Shown here piece after piece: positions 26,629 to 36,381 of a stretch of 64,000 bases of DNA; position 1 is the stretch's first letter, and every line of letters begins with the position of its first letter. Origin of the DNA: Robbsia andropogonis (lineage in GTDB: Bacteria > Pseudomonadota > Gammaproteobacteria > Burkholderiales > Burkholderiaceae); the NCBI RefSeq assembly GCF_000970345.1, contig NZ_LAQU01000003.1:186001-250000 (forward strand), written 5' to 3'. The translations under genes were made by a program, and so were the position numbers. The notes beneath the pieces are model-generated. The model worked only from the letters and a program-made list of their open reading frames with translations. It was not told where the DNA came from and did no database searches.

Positions 26629-27834
26629 ATGATACAGAACATCACAACGCACGCTACGCAAACGCCGGCCTTGCAAACCGGCGTTCAACCTGCCCGTCGA
26701 TACAGCGGGCTCGGCGTGCTGGCGCTGCTCGTCGCGCATTGCGCCGGCATGGTGGATCTGGTCGCGTTGCCGGTGTGGGTCGGCACGCTGATTGGCAATT
26801 ACCACCTCGATCCGCAGCAAGCCGGCTCGCTGGCCACGCTGTTTCTGGCAGGTGCGGTGGCGAGCAGTGTGCTGCTGTCACCGCGCCTGAACCGCTTGCC
26901 GGCGCGCTTGATCGTACCGGCCGGTTTCGCCGTCGCGGCCGTGGCATTCATCACGGCGGTGTCGATCGATCGCTATATATTGTTGGCCGCCGTGCATCTG
27001 GTGGCTGGGCTGTCTGTTGGCGCGAGCCTGTGTGTCACGCATGGCACGATCGGGCGCAGCGCGAACCCGCACCGATTGTTCGCCTTCGCCGGTTTGTCGC
27101 TGGGATGCTTTGCCATCGTATTCCTCGGCATCACGCCCGGATTAATCGCGGCACATGGCGGCAGAACGCTTTTCGAAGTGTTTGCCTTCGTGATGGTGGT
27201 TGCCGCGCTCGTGTCCGCGCTCGGGTTTCCCGCTACCCGCTCACCCGATGCGAATGCAACAAGGAAGGAGTCGCGCCTCGATCGTGCCGTCTGGTTCGGC
27301 ATGCTCGGCGTTGCCTGCATGGGACTCACGCAAGCCATGGTATTCGCCTTTCTGCAACGCATCGGCATTGATCGCGGCTTCGGCTACGCCGCCGTGGGGG
27401 GCGTACTCATCGCTTTGGGTTTCGTCAACCTGCTACCCGCACCGCTCGCGGCCTTACTCGAATCGCGCTTGCCGGGTGTACGCGTGGCGCAGTGCGGCGT
27501 ACTGGCACAAGCCGTCGTCGCGTTGGTCATCACGCAGAGTAGCGCCTTTGTGCCATACGCGGCCTCGGCTTCCGTCTTCGCGGCGATCATGATCTTCACG
27601 CACACCTTCGCGTTCGGCATGCTCGCGCGTCTTGACAGAACGGGCCGCGCGGTTGCGGCCACCCCCGCGATGCTGATGACGGGTTCCGCCATCGGCCCCA
27701 TTCTTGGCGGCACGCTCGTCAAGCAATTCGGCTATGGCAGTCTTGGCGCCGCGGCAGTGGTAATGGCCACCATCGCAATCCTCGCCTTCTCACCGCTGGC
27801 ATCCCGAGCACGCATCGCAGGAGCTTCCGAATGA
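26629..27834 (+). CDS. MFS transporter
   Basis: Major facilitator of 401 residues with about twelve hydrophobic helices, grouped six and six around a hydrophilic loop near 205-220 (SPDANATRKESRLDRA). It resembles the short YbfB/aromatic-exporter type rather than the AAHS aromatic symporters. ATG at 26629 has a GGAG site 8-11 bases upstream. Its stop overlaps the start of the cyclase-family gene (ATGA). It probably imports the operon's substrate across the inner membrane or exports an intermediate. Confidence 0.85.
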   Translation: MIQNITTHATQTPALQTGVQPARRYSGLGVLALLVAHCAGMVDLVALPVWVGTLIGNYHLDPQQAGSLATLFLAGAVASSVLLSPRLNRLPARLIVPAGFAVAAVAFITAVSIDRYILLAAVHLVAGLSVGASLCVTHGTIGRSANPHRLFAFAGLSLGCFAIVFLGITPGLIAAHGGRTLFEVFAFVMVVAALVSALGFPATRSPDANATRKESRLDRAVWFGMLGVACMGLTQAMVFAFLQRIGIDRGFGYAAVGGVLIALGFVNLLPAPLAALLESRLPGVRVAQCGVLAQAVVALVITQSSAFVPYAASASVFAAIMIFTHTFAFGMLARLDRTGRAVAATPAMLMTGSAIGPILGGTLVKQFGYGSLGAAAVVMATIAILAFSPLASRARIAGASE

Positions 27835-28634
27835 AGCCGAATCGTCGCTTTATCGACCTCTCCATTTATCTCGAAAATGACGTGTTCTCGGACCCGCCGC
27901 CGCTCGCGCCGAAGATCACCTACCAGAAGCATGCCGACACGGTCCACGAATTCATGGCGATGCTACCGGGCACGAAAGTCGAAGATTTTCCAGACGGTGA
28001 GGCCGCCGCGGCCGAGTGGGTCACGTTGACCACGCATAACGGCACGCACCTCGATGCGCCCTGGCACTTCCATTCAACGATGGATGCCCAACTCGGTGAA
28101 GCAAAGCCGTCCATCACCATCGATGAGGTTCCTCTCGAGTGGTGCTTTCAGCGCGGCGTGAAGCTCGACTTCCGAGACTTTCCGGACGGCTATGTCGCAA
28201 CCGCCGCCGACGTCGAGAAAGAACTGGCAAGAATCGGCCACGAACTCGAACCGCTCGATATCGTCGTGGTGAACACACGCGCCGGATCACGTTACGGACA
28301 GCGCGACTACCTGAATGCCGGTTGTGGAATAGGCTACGAAGCAACAATGTATCTACTGGAACGCGGCGTCCGCCTCACCGGCACCGACGCCTGGAGCTGG
28401 GACGCGCCTTTTTCATACACCGCGAAGAAGATCGCCGAGACGGGTGATGTCTCTCTCATCTGGGAAGGCCATAAAGCGGGACGCGATATCGGTTATTGTC
28501 ATCTCGAAAAACTGTACAACCTGGAAGCGTTGCCGCCGCATGGGTTCACGATAAGCTGTTTTCCGCACAAGATCCGCGGCGCGTCGGCCGGCTGGACGCG
28601 CGCCGTGGCGATATTCGACGAGGTGACGCCATGA
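27831..28634 (+). CDS. Cyclase-family metal-dependent hydrolase (KynB/isatin hydrolase-like)
   Basis: Metalloenzyme of 267 residues with the family signature HNGTHLDAPWH (about residues 66-76), whose His and Asp bind Mn/Zn. Known relatives hydrolyse formylkynurenine (KynB) or isatin, i.e. amide or lactam bonds of aromatic compounds. That would suit a nitrogen-containing aromatic substrate, but lactone or other substrates are possible. The start overlaps the MFS stop, and the stop overlaps the cupin start, both as ATGA. Confidence 0.82.
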   Translation: MKPNRRFIDLSIYLENDVFSDPPPLAPKITYQKHADTVHEFMAMLPGTKVEDFPDGEAAAAEWVTLTTHNGTHLDAPWHFHSTMDAQLGEAKPSITIDEVPLEWCFQRGVKLDFRDFPDGYVATAADVEKELARIGHELEPLDIVVVNTRAGSRYGQRDYLNAGCGIGYEATMYLLERGVRLTGTDAWSWDAPFSYTAKKIAETGDVSLIWEGHKAGRDIGYCHLEKLYNLEALPPHGFTISCFPHKIRGASAGWTRAVAIFDEVTP

Positions 28635-29227
28635 GCTTGCCGCCGATCCACCGCGTTGTCACGGGTCATGACGCACAAGGTCGCGCCGTCATCGCCTCCG
28701 AGGGGCCATTGCATAGCGTTTTCAACATCACGGCCATACCCGGCACGGTATTCCATGAAGTCTGGTCGACGACAGGGACGCCCGTTTGCGTTGACAACGG
28801 GCCGGACCCAGCCGCCGGACCGCTGATGCTGCCCCCGCCCAAACAGGGCACGCGATTACGCGTTGTCGATATTCCCCCGGATACGCCGGAGTTTCTCGCG
28901 CACGGCGCGGCGAAGATGCATGCCGCGTTCAGCCAGACGGGAGATGCGACGGTATCGACGGTTCGGGGAAATTCACCGCATCCGTTGATGCATCGCACGG
29001 AGTCGGTCGACTATGGCGTCGTGATCGACGGCGAATTGACGCTGGTTCTAGACGAGGGTGAGGTGGCGCTCAAACCCGGAAGCGTCGTGATCCAGCGTGG
29101 CACGAATCACGCATGGGCCAATCGTTCGAACCGGGTGTGCCGGATGTTATTCGTGCTGGTGGATGGAACCTACGATAGCGCGATTGCCGCATCGCTCGAT
29201 TTGCGGTTGGAGAAGGAAAGAAAATGA
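28631..29227 (+). CDS. Cupin-domain protein
   Basis: Protein of 198 residues with a C-terminal single cupin barrel (about 125-180): VDYGVVIDGELTLVLDEGEV followed by LKPGSVVIQRGTNHAWANRS. The second cupin motif holds a His (NHAW), but the first lacks the HxH pair seen in metal-dependent dioxygenases, so it may not be an oxygenase. Similar proteins occur in many aromatic catabolic operons with no assigned reaction. Start and stop overlap both neighbours by four bases. Confidence 0.82.
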   Translation: MSLPPIHRVVTGHDAQGRAVIASEGPLHSVFNITAIPGTVFHEVWSTTGTPVCVDNGPDPAAGPLMLPPPKQGTRLRVVDIPPDTPEFLAHGAAKMHAAFSQTGDATVSTVRGNSPHPLMHRTESVDYGVVIDGELTLVLDEGEVALKPGSVVIQRGTNHAWANRSNRVCRMLFVLVDGTYDSAIAASLDLRLEKERK

Positions 29228-30228
29228 AACTTGCCTCGCTACGCCATGAGCGCGATGGTCTGTTGGTGGTCGTGTCACGCGATCTTCGTCATGCCGTGAA
29301 GGCAACAGCAATCGCCGAAACGATGCTGGACGCGTTGGAACACTGGTCCGACATCGCCCCGCGATTACAAGCACTGTACGACGCGCTGAATGAGGGTCGC
29401 GCCCCCGATGCCCGCCCATTCGATCAGAGCACATGCGCCGCCCCGTTACCTCGCAGCCCCCAGTGGTGTGACGCTTCCGCGTTTCTCAATCATGGTCGTT
29501 TGATGGAACGGGCATTCAACACACCGCCCATTCCCGATTTCGATACGGTGCCGGTGATGTACCAAGGCGCGAGCGACGATTTTCTGGGCCCGACCGACGA
29601 CGTGCCCTTACCCGACGAGCGCGACGGCATCGACTTCGAAGGCGAGTTCGGTGTGATCGTCGGTCCCGTGCCGATGGGCGTATCGACAAATAGCGCGACC
29701 GCCCATATTCGCCTGCTGGTACAGATCAACGACTGGAGCCTGCGCGGATTGGGGCCACGAGAGATGAAAACCGGCTTCGGTTTTCTGCAGGCCAAGCCCT
29801 CCACGAGTTTCGCGCCCGTCGCGATCACGCCTGATGAGTTAGGCCACGCCTGGCGCGGTGGACGGGTACATCTGCCATTGCACGTGGAATGGAACGGTCG
29901 ATGGTTTGGACAACCGAACGGCGGCGAAATGAACTTCCATTTTGGTGACCTCATTGCGCACGCGGCACGCACACGCCGGTTGTCCGTCGGAACGATCATC
30001 GGTTCGGGGACGGTCTCGAATGTCGATCGCGCGGCGGGGTCCGCTTGCATCGCCGAGCGTCGCGTCATCGAGATCGTCGATGAAGGACTGGCACGGACGG
30101 ATTTCATGCGCTTCGGTGATCGCGTGAGAATGGTCGCGCGCGACGAGAACGGCGGAACGCCCTTCGGCGTCATCGATCAGCGTGTCGTGCAAGCATCGGT
30201 CGCCAACCAGGATCAGGTAAGAGGATGA
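29224..30228 (+). CDS. Fumarylacetoacetate hydrolase-family protein
   Basis: Hydrolase of 334 residues with the FAH core: GIDFEGEFGVIVGPVPMG (metal-binding Glu pair), INDWSLRGLG, GSGTVSN and DFMRFGDRVRM. FAH enzymes break beta-diketone C-C bonds or decarboxylate/isomerise ring-cleavage products. It is the short single-family form, different from the ~425-residue fahA of the homogentisate operon at 35-36 kb. Within this operon it would act late, on the acyclic product. It might also replace the frameshifted fahA (inference). Start and stop overlap its neighbours (ATGA). Confidence 0.88.
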   Translation: MKLASLRHERDGLLVVVSRDLRHAVKATAIAETMLDALEHWSDIAPRLQALYDALNEGRAPDARPFDQSTCAAPLPRSPQWCDASAFLNHGRLMERAFNTPPIPDFDTVPVMYQGASDDFLGPTDDVPLPDERDGIDFEGEFGVIVGPVPMGVSTNSATAHIRLLVQINDWSLRGLGPREMKTGFGFLQAKPSTSFAPVAITPDELGHAWRGGRVHLPLHVEWNGRWFGQPNGGEMNFHFGDLIAHAARTRRLSVGTIIGSGTVSNVDRAAGSACIAERRVIEIVDEGLARTDFMRFGDRVRMVARDENGGTPFGVIDQRVVQASVANQDQVRG

Positions 30229-31175
30229 GAGTATTGATAACCGGCGCCTGTGGTTTCGTCGGCGGCATGCTGGTCCAGCGCCTATTGAAGGAAGGCGTTT
30301 CCCGCGCCGGGGATGTGACCCAGCTTTTGCTGGTCGATCAGAACGCCGACATTCTCCCCACGGATAGGCGCCTTACTTTCATCGCAGGCGATTTCGGCAT
30401 GGCGCATACGCTGGATGCGTTGCTATCGGAGCCTGTCGATATTGTCTTTCATCTGGCAAGCGTACCCGGCGCGCTTGCCGAAGCCGACCGGCCCCTGGGC
30501 GATCGCGTCAATCTGCATGCGACGCTATCGCTGTTCGAACGGCTCGCGCAACAGGTACAAACCTACTCGCGCGTGGCGCGCGTGGTCTTCGCGAGCAGCG
30601 TGGCCGTCTACGGTGCGCCGATGCCATCTCGAATAGATGAGCACACCAGTCCGGCACCAACGACCAGTTATGGCGTGCATAAGCTGATCGGTGAACAGAT
30701 TCTGGCGGACTGGACACGTCGCGGTAAGCTCGACGCCCGTTCGCTCCGCTTACCGGGAATCGTGGCACGACCAGGTCTGTCGACGGCGCGCGGCTCGGCC
30801 TTCATGAGCGCGATCTTTGATGCCGCACGGCACGGGCGCCCTTATACCTGCCCGGTGTCTCCGTCGGCAACGCCGTGGTGGATGTCACGCGTGTGCTGCA
30901 TCGATAACCTGCTGCAGGCGGCACGCCTGCCGGCCGCGGGCCTGGCCACTCAACGCGTGTGGACACCTCCCGTGCTCCGCCTGACGGTGCAAGCCGTTGT
31001 CGATGCGTTGGCGCGGCAATGCGGTACGGCACCGATAGTCTATGCCCCTGACGAAGCGATCGAGCGGCAATTCGGCCGCCAGCCGCCGATGATCGACCGT
31101 CGCGCCGTAGCGGCTGGCTTCCTGGATGATGGCACGATCGATGCGTTGATCACGCGTGCCTTAGCAGACGCTTGA
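30225..31175 (+). CDS. NAD-dependent epimerase/dehydratase (extended SDR)
   Basis: Extended SDR of 316 residues. NAD-binding motif VLITGACGFVGGML at residues 2-15 and the catalytic YxxxK in TSYGVHKLIGEQ near residue 147 with an upstream Ser (FASSVAVYG). It resembles D-erythronate dehydrogenase (DenD)-like proteins, which oxidise a hydroxy group beta to a carboxylate. Last gene of the ten-gene operon, overlapping the FAH-family gene by ATGA; it converges with the lpxL-like gene only 36 bases further on. Confidence 0.85.
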   Translation: MRVLITGACGFVGGMLVQRLLKEGVSRAGDVTQLLLVDQNADILPTDRRLTFIAGDFGMAHTLDALLSEPVDIVFHLASVPGALAEADRPLGDRVNLHATLSLFERLAQQVQTYSRVARVVFASSVAVYGAPMPSRIDEHTSPAPTTSYGVHKLIGEQILADWTRRGKLDARSLRLPGIVARPGLSTARGSAFMSAIFDAARHGRPYTCPVSPSATPWWMSRVCCIDNLLQAARLPAAGLATQRVWTPPVLRLTVQAVVDALARQCGTAPIVYAPDEAIERQFGRQPPMIDRRAVAAGFLDDGTIDALITRALADA

Positions 31176-31211
31176 ACCACGCCTGCGCATCTGGCGTCAC
31201 ACGACACGCAA

Positions 31212-32087
31212 TCAATAGACCCCGGGCATGCCGGGAGGACGGCTCTTGAAGCGCCGATGAACCCAATAGTACTGTTCGGGAAAGCGCACAATCTGCGTTT
31301 CGAGAAACGCATTCATTGTCCGGGCGTCGACCGCTTCGTCGTTCGTTGGATAATTTTGAAGCGGCTCGAAGACCGTCAAGCGGTATCCTCGGTAGTCTGG
31401 GAGGACTTCCGTCACAAAGGGCACGACGCGTGCGCCGGCAAGCCGTGCGAGTCGCGATACCGACGTCAGCGTGCAGGCCGGCACGTCGAACAAGGGCGCG
31501 AACACCGAACCCGTCGGGCCGTGATCCATGTCGGCCGCCAGCATGATCGGCGTTCCTGTTCGCAGCAGCTTCACCACCTGCTTTGCACTGGTGCTGCGCT
31601 CGATCATGGCCGCGCCAAAGCGACCACGCTGGCGTTTCGCCATTGCGCACACACGTGCATTGGACATCCGGGTGTACAACGCAGCCACAGGCTGCCTGGA
31701 TGAATACAGCATGCACCCTACTTCGATCGCGACAAAATGAAAACCCATGAAAATCGTGGGTTGGGCGTGGGGTGCGTCGAGGTCGATGCGGCTGTCCATC
31801 TCAACCAGACGATTGATCTTGCGAGCGCTGCCAAACCACTGGAATCCGCGCTCCAGAAAGCTGCGCACCACGTGCCGGAAATGCGCCAGCGCCAAGGTCT
31901 CCCGTTCGGGTTCCGTCTTGAGTGGAAAACACAGACGCAGATTGGTGAGAACAATATCCTTGCGTCGGCTCGGAATGCGATACAGCAGGCCGCCCAATGC
32001 GCTTCCGGCACGGGCAACCACCTCATAGGGCAGGACGGCGAGGACACGCAGCAGACCTACCGTCAGCCAATACCCCAGACTTTTCAT
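31212..32087 (-). CDS. LpxL/HtrB-like lipid A acyltransferase
   Basis: Inner-membrane lysophospholipid-acyltransferase-family protein of 291 residues that would add a secondary acyl chain to lipid A or to ornithine-type lipids. An N-terminal membrane segment (about 5-25) precedes the catalytic motif GFHFVAIEVG (HxxxxE, about residue 137) and the AADMDHGPTGSVF block, where many homologues have DQxxG and a Pro. The C-terminal VHRRFKSRPPG is typical of the family. Single gene, with an A/T-richer stretch upstream. Confidence 0.87.
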   Translation of the reverse strand: MKSLGYWLTVGLLRVLAVLPYEVVARAGSALGGLLYRIPSRRKDIVLTNLRLCFPLKTEPERETLALAHFRHVVRSFLERGFQWFGSARKINRLVEMDSRIDLDAPHAQPTIFMGFHFVAIEVGCMLYSSRQPVAALYTRMSNARVCAMAKRQRGRFGAAMIERSTSAKQVVKLLRTGTPIMLAADMDHGPTGSVFAPLFDVPACTLTSVSRLARLAGARVVPFVTEVLPDYRGYRLTVFEPLQNYPTNDEAVDARTMNAFLETQIVRFPEQYYWVHRRFKSRPPGMPGVY

Positions 32088-32493
32088 AGATGCTTCCAGC
32101 TAAATGCTTGCTCGCACAATTAACTCCACGGAAGTCGCCGTGGATCGGTTTTTTTTCGGGTGGAAGATCGGACTGGGTGATGACCGCAGTGATAGCGATG
32201 CGATCAGAGGTACGGCGCCACGGACCGGGCGAAGGCTACCATGTATATTCTTGAGATTCTAGAGAACACACGTTAGCACGAGCAGGTGTCGCATTAGCAC
32301 ATATTTTCGTGTTACGTATTCGGTCAGAAATACCATTCCGAAATGGAACGTCGCGATGATGCAGACTATTACCTTAGTCCGGCATTAAAAGCGGCTAAAG
32401 CTGTCTTATTTCGCCTGGATGCGAAAGCGTGGGCAAGCCGCTGGCATGTTGCCAAAACAGCGATGGGAGAGGGGAAAGCGCCAAGCGTGTTAC
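32088..32493. other. Gene-poor interval upstream of lpxL-like gene
   Basis: About 400 bases of lower GC than average. An open frame at 32343-32552 on the plus strand codes for about 69 residues but has no ribosome site and runs into the end of the next gene; I do not call it. Promoter of the lpxL-like gene is expected near 32100-32200. Confidence 0.4.
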
Positions 32494-33687
32494 TCAATCC
32501 CTTGAGATGGGCTGCTTCACGGCACGGGCGCGCGTGCGAATCAAGGCACTGATGACGGTCCGCGTACCGTTCGTACGCGACTCAAATACGTAATATAGCG
32601 CCGCTGCCCACACCAGCGCGCCAACGATGCCGACACCAAATTTGGCGAATGACGCCATCGACACGGGTGCAAGCACCCACGGCGTGCTGACGAGCGCGCA
32701 AAGCAAAATCAGAAAAGGCAAATGCGTGAGGTAGAGCGTGTACGAAATATTCGAAGACCAACGGGCGGCCGTCCCGTAAAGAGAAGGCGTGGTTGGCGTG
32801 GTTTGACAGATGATCGTATAGACCAACGCGCTCACCAGCACCGCAATCATCAATTCCGCGACATAAAGCGGTAGATCGAATTTTTTTGCGCAGACGAAGA
32901 CCATGCAAAACGCAGCGGTGGCAATGATCACGGCACCATTCGCACATCGAGCAGGAATGCGTCGCGGCACGATCGAAAGCGTTGCGCCAAGTAGCCATGT
33001 GAGAAACAAGACGGACGCGTGCAGGCCTATCATCCAGATGATCAACGCGGCGCCTGTCCCGTAGGCGACGCGCAGAAGAATATTGCGTTCATATCGGAGA
33101 ACGAGCATTCCCAGCGGAAATAAGACGTAATACCAGAACTCGTTAGACAAGCTCCAGAGCGTCGCGTTCGTCCCTACGGTTGGTACCAAAATAGTCTGCA
33201 GGAAAACGATATTGCCCAGGATGATCGGGACGCTTTGAATCTGGCTGAAGAGGACAGGCAGTACATAGACTTGCCCGACGGGTGCTGTGTAAATGCTGCC
33301 GCCATGCGCCAAGAACCGGAAGCCGATGTTATCGATGACTATACCGATGAAGACCGCGGGAATCAGTACGATCAACAACCGAACCAATCGCTTGACGAGA
33401 TAGTCAAGCCAATTCCACGTACGAGCCTTCATATCTCTCAGCACGCTACCACCGACGAGATAGCCACTCAGGACAAAAAAGACCATGACGGCTTCATCGC
33501 CAATCGTCAGTTGCCCCGTTTCGGTATTTCCTGTCATGCTGACAAAAAACAAGCTACGCGCATGCCCGATAACGACGATCAAGGCCGCGGCGCCACGCAT
33601 CGCGTCGATGTGTACACCGGCCCATGTCGCACGATTTTCGCCAAGCGCGGCATTCAACAATGTTCCCCGTTGCGCTTCATTTTTCAC
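32494..33687 (-). CDS. Acyltransferase-3 family membrane protein (OafA-like)
   Basis: Integral membrane O-acyltransferase of about 397 residues with ten or eleven helices. The family's first-helix signature is present as DAMRGAAALIVVIGHARSLFF (about residues 28-48), with the catalytic His, and is followed by FFVLSGYLVGGSVLRD. Such proteins acetylate or succinylate surface polysaccharides, LPS or small molecules. The GTG start at 33687 is uncertain; the true start may lie up to 25 codons downstream. Isolated gene in an A/T-richer stretch, possibly acquired. Confidence 0.8.
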   Translation of the reverse strand: MKNEAQRGTLLNAALGENRATWAGVHIDAMRGAAALIVVIGHARSLFFVSMTGNTETGQLTIGDEAVMVFFVLSGYLVGGSVLRDMKARTWNWLDYLVKRLVRLLIVLIPAVFIGIVIDNIGFRFLAHGGSIYTAPVGQVYVLPVLFSQIQSVPIILGNIVFLQTILVPTVGTNATLWSLSNEFWYYVLFPLGMLVLRYERNILLRVAYGTGAALIIWMIGLHASVLFLTWLLGATLSIVPRRIPARCANGAVIIATAAFCMVFVCAKKFDLPLYVAELMIAVLVSALVYTIICQTTPTTPSLYGTAARWSSNISYTLYLTHLPFLILLCALVSTPWVLAPVSMASFAKFGVGIVGALVWAAALYYVFESRTNGTRTVISALIRTRARAVKQPISRD

Positions 33688-34122
33688 CTCTTCAGGGCAT
33701 TACGTGAACAGCGTCGGCCAGGGCTCCCAAAATCAGACGCCGGGATATCTTGAAATACTAAATAACCGGCTAGCACGTCTCGACGACGCAGCATATTCGG
33801 TCGTATTACGACGTTTCTCAAAAATACGCTTCTGGTAATAAAGGTGCTGGCGGGTTACCCAGGCGTGGATGCGGGCAAAAGCGCGAAACGCTTGTTTTAG
33901 GTTACCAAAGGATGAGCGTACTCGCTGACAGGCCAGCTTATGGAGGGTGGTATCAAAAAGATGCGTGTCGAATACGCAGTTTTTGCCGATTCAGGCCTCT
34001 ACGTAGTAACACCGGTTCTTTATAAGTGGCATTTTATGCTAACTTCAGACATTCCAATGGAACGCAAAAGTGGTAATTTAAAGCCACTACTGTTCCAGGA
34101 TGGAAACTCTGGGGAGCGGGAC
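33688..34122. other. Divergent intergenic region, AT3 gene / lysR
   Basis: About 435 bases of relatively A/T-rich DNA between divergent genes. An upstream extension of the lysR frame is open here (from 33940), but it lacks a ribosome site and has no LysR homology. No repeat or RNA gene seen. Confidence 0.4.
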
Positions 34123-35028
34123 GTGCGCGATATAGATTTGAAGACCCTACGGCTGTTTGTTGCTGTATGCGACCACGGCAACATCAAACGAGCAGCCGAA
34201 GAGGAGCACATCGAGCCGTCGGCGATTAGCAAACGTATTGCTCATCTTGAGGCGGACCTCGGGGTGCCTTTGTTGGCACGTTCACGTCGCGGCGTCGAAC
34301 CCACGCCTGCAGGCGTGGCACTTGTGGAGCATGGGCGCAATGTGCTTTTCACGCTGGAAAGGATAGGAAGCGACGTGGCGGTTTTTGGAGACGGCCTGCG
34401 TGGACGGGTAAGCGTATGTGCTTCGGTCTCCGCAATCGCGGAGACCCTCCTGGATGACATCGCCTCGTTCATGGGCGAATCCGCCAACAAGAACATCCGC
34501 GTGGATATTGAAGAGCGTTTGTCCACCGACTTGGTCCGACAACTGCGGGAGGGAACGGCAAGCGTCGGGGTTTGCTGGGACAACGTCGACCTGCAAGGCC
34601 TCGAACATAGGCCGTATCGAAGTGACAAATTAGCGCTTGCTGTACATCCGGCACACCCTTTGGCCAACCAGAAAAAGCTCAGCTTCAGCCAGACCTTGGA
34701 CTACGAGCATGTCGGCTTGTTACCGTCGACCGCTGTCCACACCATGCTTCGGCGCGCAGCGGCGAGCGCGGGAAAGACATTGTCGTACCGCGTGATTGTT
34801 TCGAATTTCGACGCGGCATTCCGTGTGGTTGCCTCTGGACTTGGAATCAGCGTTATCCCTGTTGAAGTCGCGACAACATACCAGTCCGTGTTCAAAGTGA
34901 AGATCATTCCCCTCACCGACACATGGACGAAGCGCAACTTTGTCGTGTGCTTCAAGCAGTTCAACTTTCTACAAGCTCCGGCGAAAGCGTTGGTCGAGCA
35001 CTTAACAAGGCGTGCTGAAAAAGCATAG
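34123..35028 (+). CDS. LysR-type transcriptional regulator
   Basis: LysR regulator of 301 residues. The helix-turn-helix covers LKTLRLFVAVCDHGNIKRAA to AISKRIAHLEADLG (about 5-45), followed by the effector-binding domain with LRGRVSVCASVSAIAETL. The GTG at 34123 is chosen because GGGGAG lies 6 bases before it and the product has exactly the family's length; the frame is open further upstream without a ribosome site. It converges on the homogentisate operon and may regulate it, though the gap and orientation are not the classic divergent arrangement. Confidence 0.87.
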   Translation: MRDIDLKTLRLFVAVCDHGNIKRAAEEEHIEPSAISKRIAHLEADLGVPLLARSRRGVEPTPAGVALVEHGRNVLFTLERIGSDVAVFGDGLRGRVSVCASVSAIAETLLDDIASFMGESANKNIRVDIEERLSTDLVRQLREGTASVGVCWDNVDLQGLEHRPYRSDKLALAVHPAHPLANQKKLSFSQTLDYEHVGLLPSTAVHTMLRRAAASAGKTLSYRVIVSNFDAAFRVVASGLGISVIPVEVATTYQSVFKVKIIPLTDTWTKRNFVVCFKQFNFLQAPAKALVEHLTRRAEKA

Positions 35029-35107
35029 GCGAGCCGGCTATATCAATGAACGCCTTTGACCGGCCCAGTGAAAACGCAAAGCCATGCATTTCCGTAAAAG
35101 TGCCTGA

Positions 35108-36381
35108 CTAGAGCGGAACCGCGGACAATACGGTGGCGCGACACTCTCCAAGTCCGATGCGACGATACCCGTCGCGCCGGCATTGCGCTCGAAAAATCAC
35201 CGTGTCACCATCCTCAAGCCATGCGCGCTGCTCTCCGTTACCCAGGACAACCGGGCGGCTGCCGTTCATGGTAAGTTCCAGGAGTGAGCCAGCCTGGGAC
35301 GTCGCTTTTCCGGAAAGCGTGCCCGATCCCAAGAGATCGCCAGTGGACAGATTGCAGCCGTTAATCGTGTGATGCGACACAAGTTGGGCGACGGTCCAGT
35401 ACGCATCGGTGGCGTTCGACCGCGTGAGAAGCTCAGCAGGCTGACCCGACTTGGCCATCACCGATGTCTGAATCCAGACTTCCAGTTCAATATCGATCGC
35501 TCCCATCTTTTGTTCTTTTCTGAATCGAGGTAAGGAAGCGGTTGCGGATCATCTGAAGGACGCACTTGCGGCGCCCGAAACGGCGCGAGGGCATCGAGCG
35601 AGACAATCCAGGGCGATATCGTACTCGCGAAACTTTTTGAGAGAAAAGGCCCCAATGGCTGGTATTCCCACGCCTGAATATCGCGCGCGCTCCAATCATT
35701 GAAAAGCGCGACACCGAAAATATGCTCTTCAGCCATTTCCATCGAAATGCGCGTACCGACCTCATTGCCAAGCGAAATGAAAAACCCCAGTTCGAGTTCG
35801 TAATCAAGCTTCTTCGTCGGACCAATCTCGGGAATTGTGCTCCCCATCGTGATCGATTGCCCAACAGGTCGATGGAATGAATGACCACTCGCTGAAATCG
35901 ATGACGCGCGACCGTGATACGCAATCGGCACCCACTTGTAATTCGGCATTAAGGGACTATCCGGCCGAAACATCTTTCCAACTGTCGTAGCGTGATGAAT
36001 GCTGGTATAAAAATCGGTGTAGTCGCGGATTTCACACGGCAAGCCAACCTCGACTTCGGCCTGAGGCACCAACGCCGCTTTCAGCTCAGCCGCTCGCGGA
36101 CCGCCATAAGCGAGGTCGCGAGACAGTTCCTGTCGCAACGCGGTGCGCGCATGCGAAGGCAGGCTCATCACCCGCTTCATATCGGCATCCGGAGCCTTGT
36201 ATGCAAGATCGAGAATCTGGTCTCCGATGGCCACGCCAACGCGCCATGGCGCGGTCGACGTGCTTCTAAAGCGACCAAAAGGTAAATTCTGTATCGGAAA
36301 GTCCGTATCCGGGCTGTTTGCACTTTCTACCCAACTTTTCAACTCGGGGTCGTGGGTAAAATCGATCGCCACCGTAGTCAT
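35108..36381 (-). pseudogene. fahA: Fumarylacetoacetase fahA, disrupted by one-base frameshift
   Basis: Final enzyme of homogentisate breakdown, splitting fumarylacetoacetate to fumarate and acetoacetate. The first ~290 residues read from 36381 (ATG overlapping the hmgA stop) and contain HATTVGKMFRPDSPLMPNYK, AYHGRASS, LDYELELGFF and NDWSARDIQAWEYQPLGPFL. At about 35509-35514 an A-run (AACAAAAGATGG on the coding strand) shifts the frame: the following frame resumes GAIDIELEVWIQT and runs to 35108 with LSTGDLLGSGTLSG and WLEDGDTV. Adding one A restores N-K-K-M-G-A and a protein of about 424 residues, the normal length. A sequencing error in the homopolymer is as likely as a real mutation. Confidence 0.9.

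Noticed and set aside
32343..32552. 69-codon plus-strand frame before the AT3 gene
   Set aside because: No ribosome site or homology, and it runs into the AT3 coding region.
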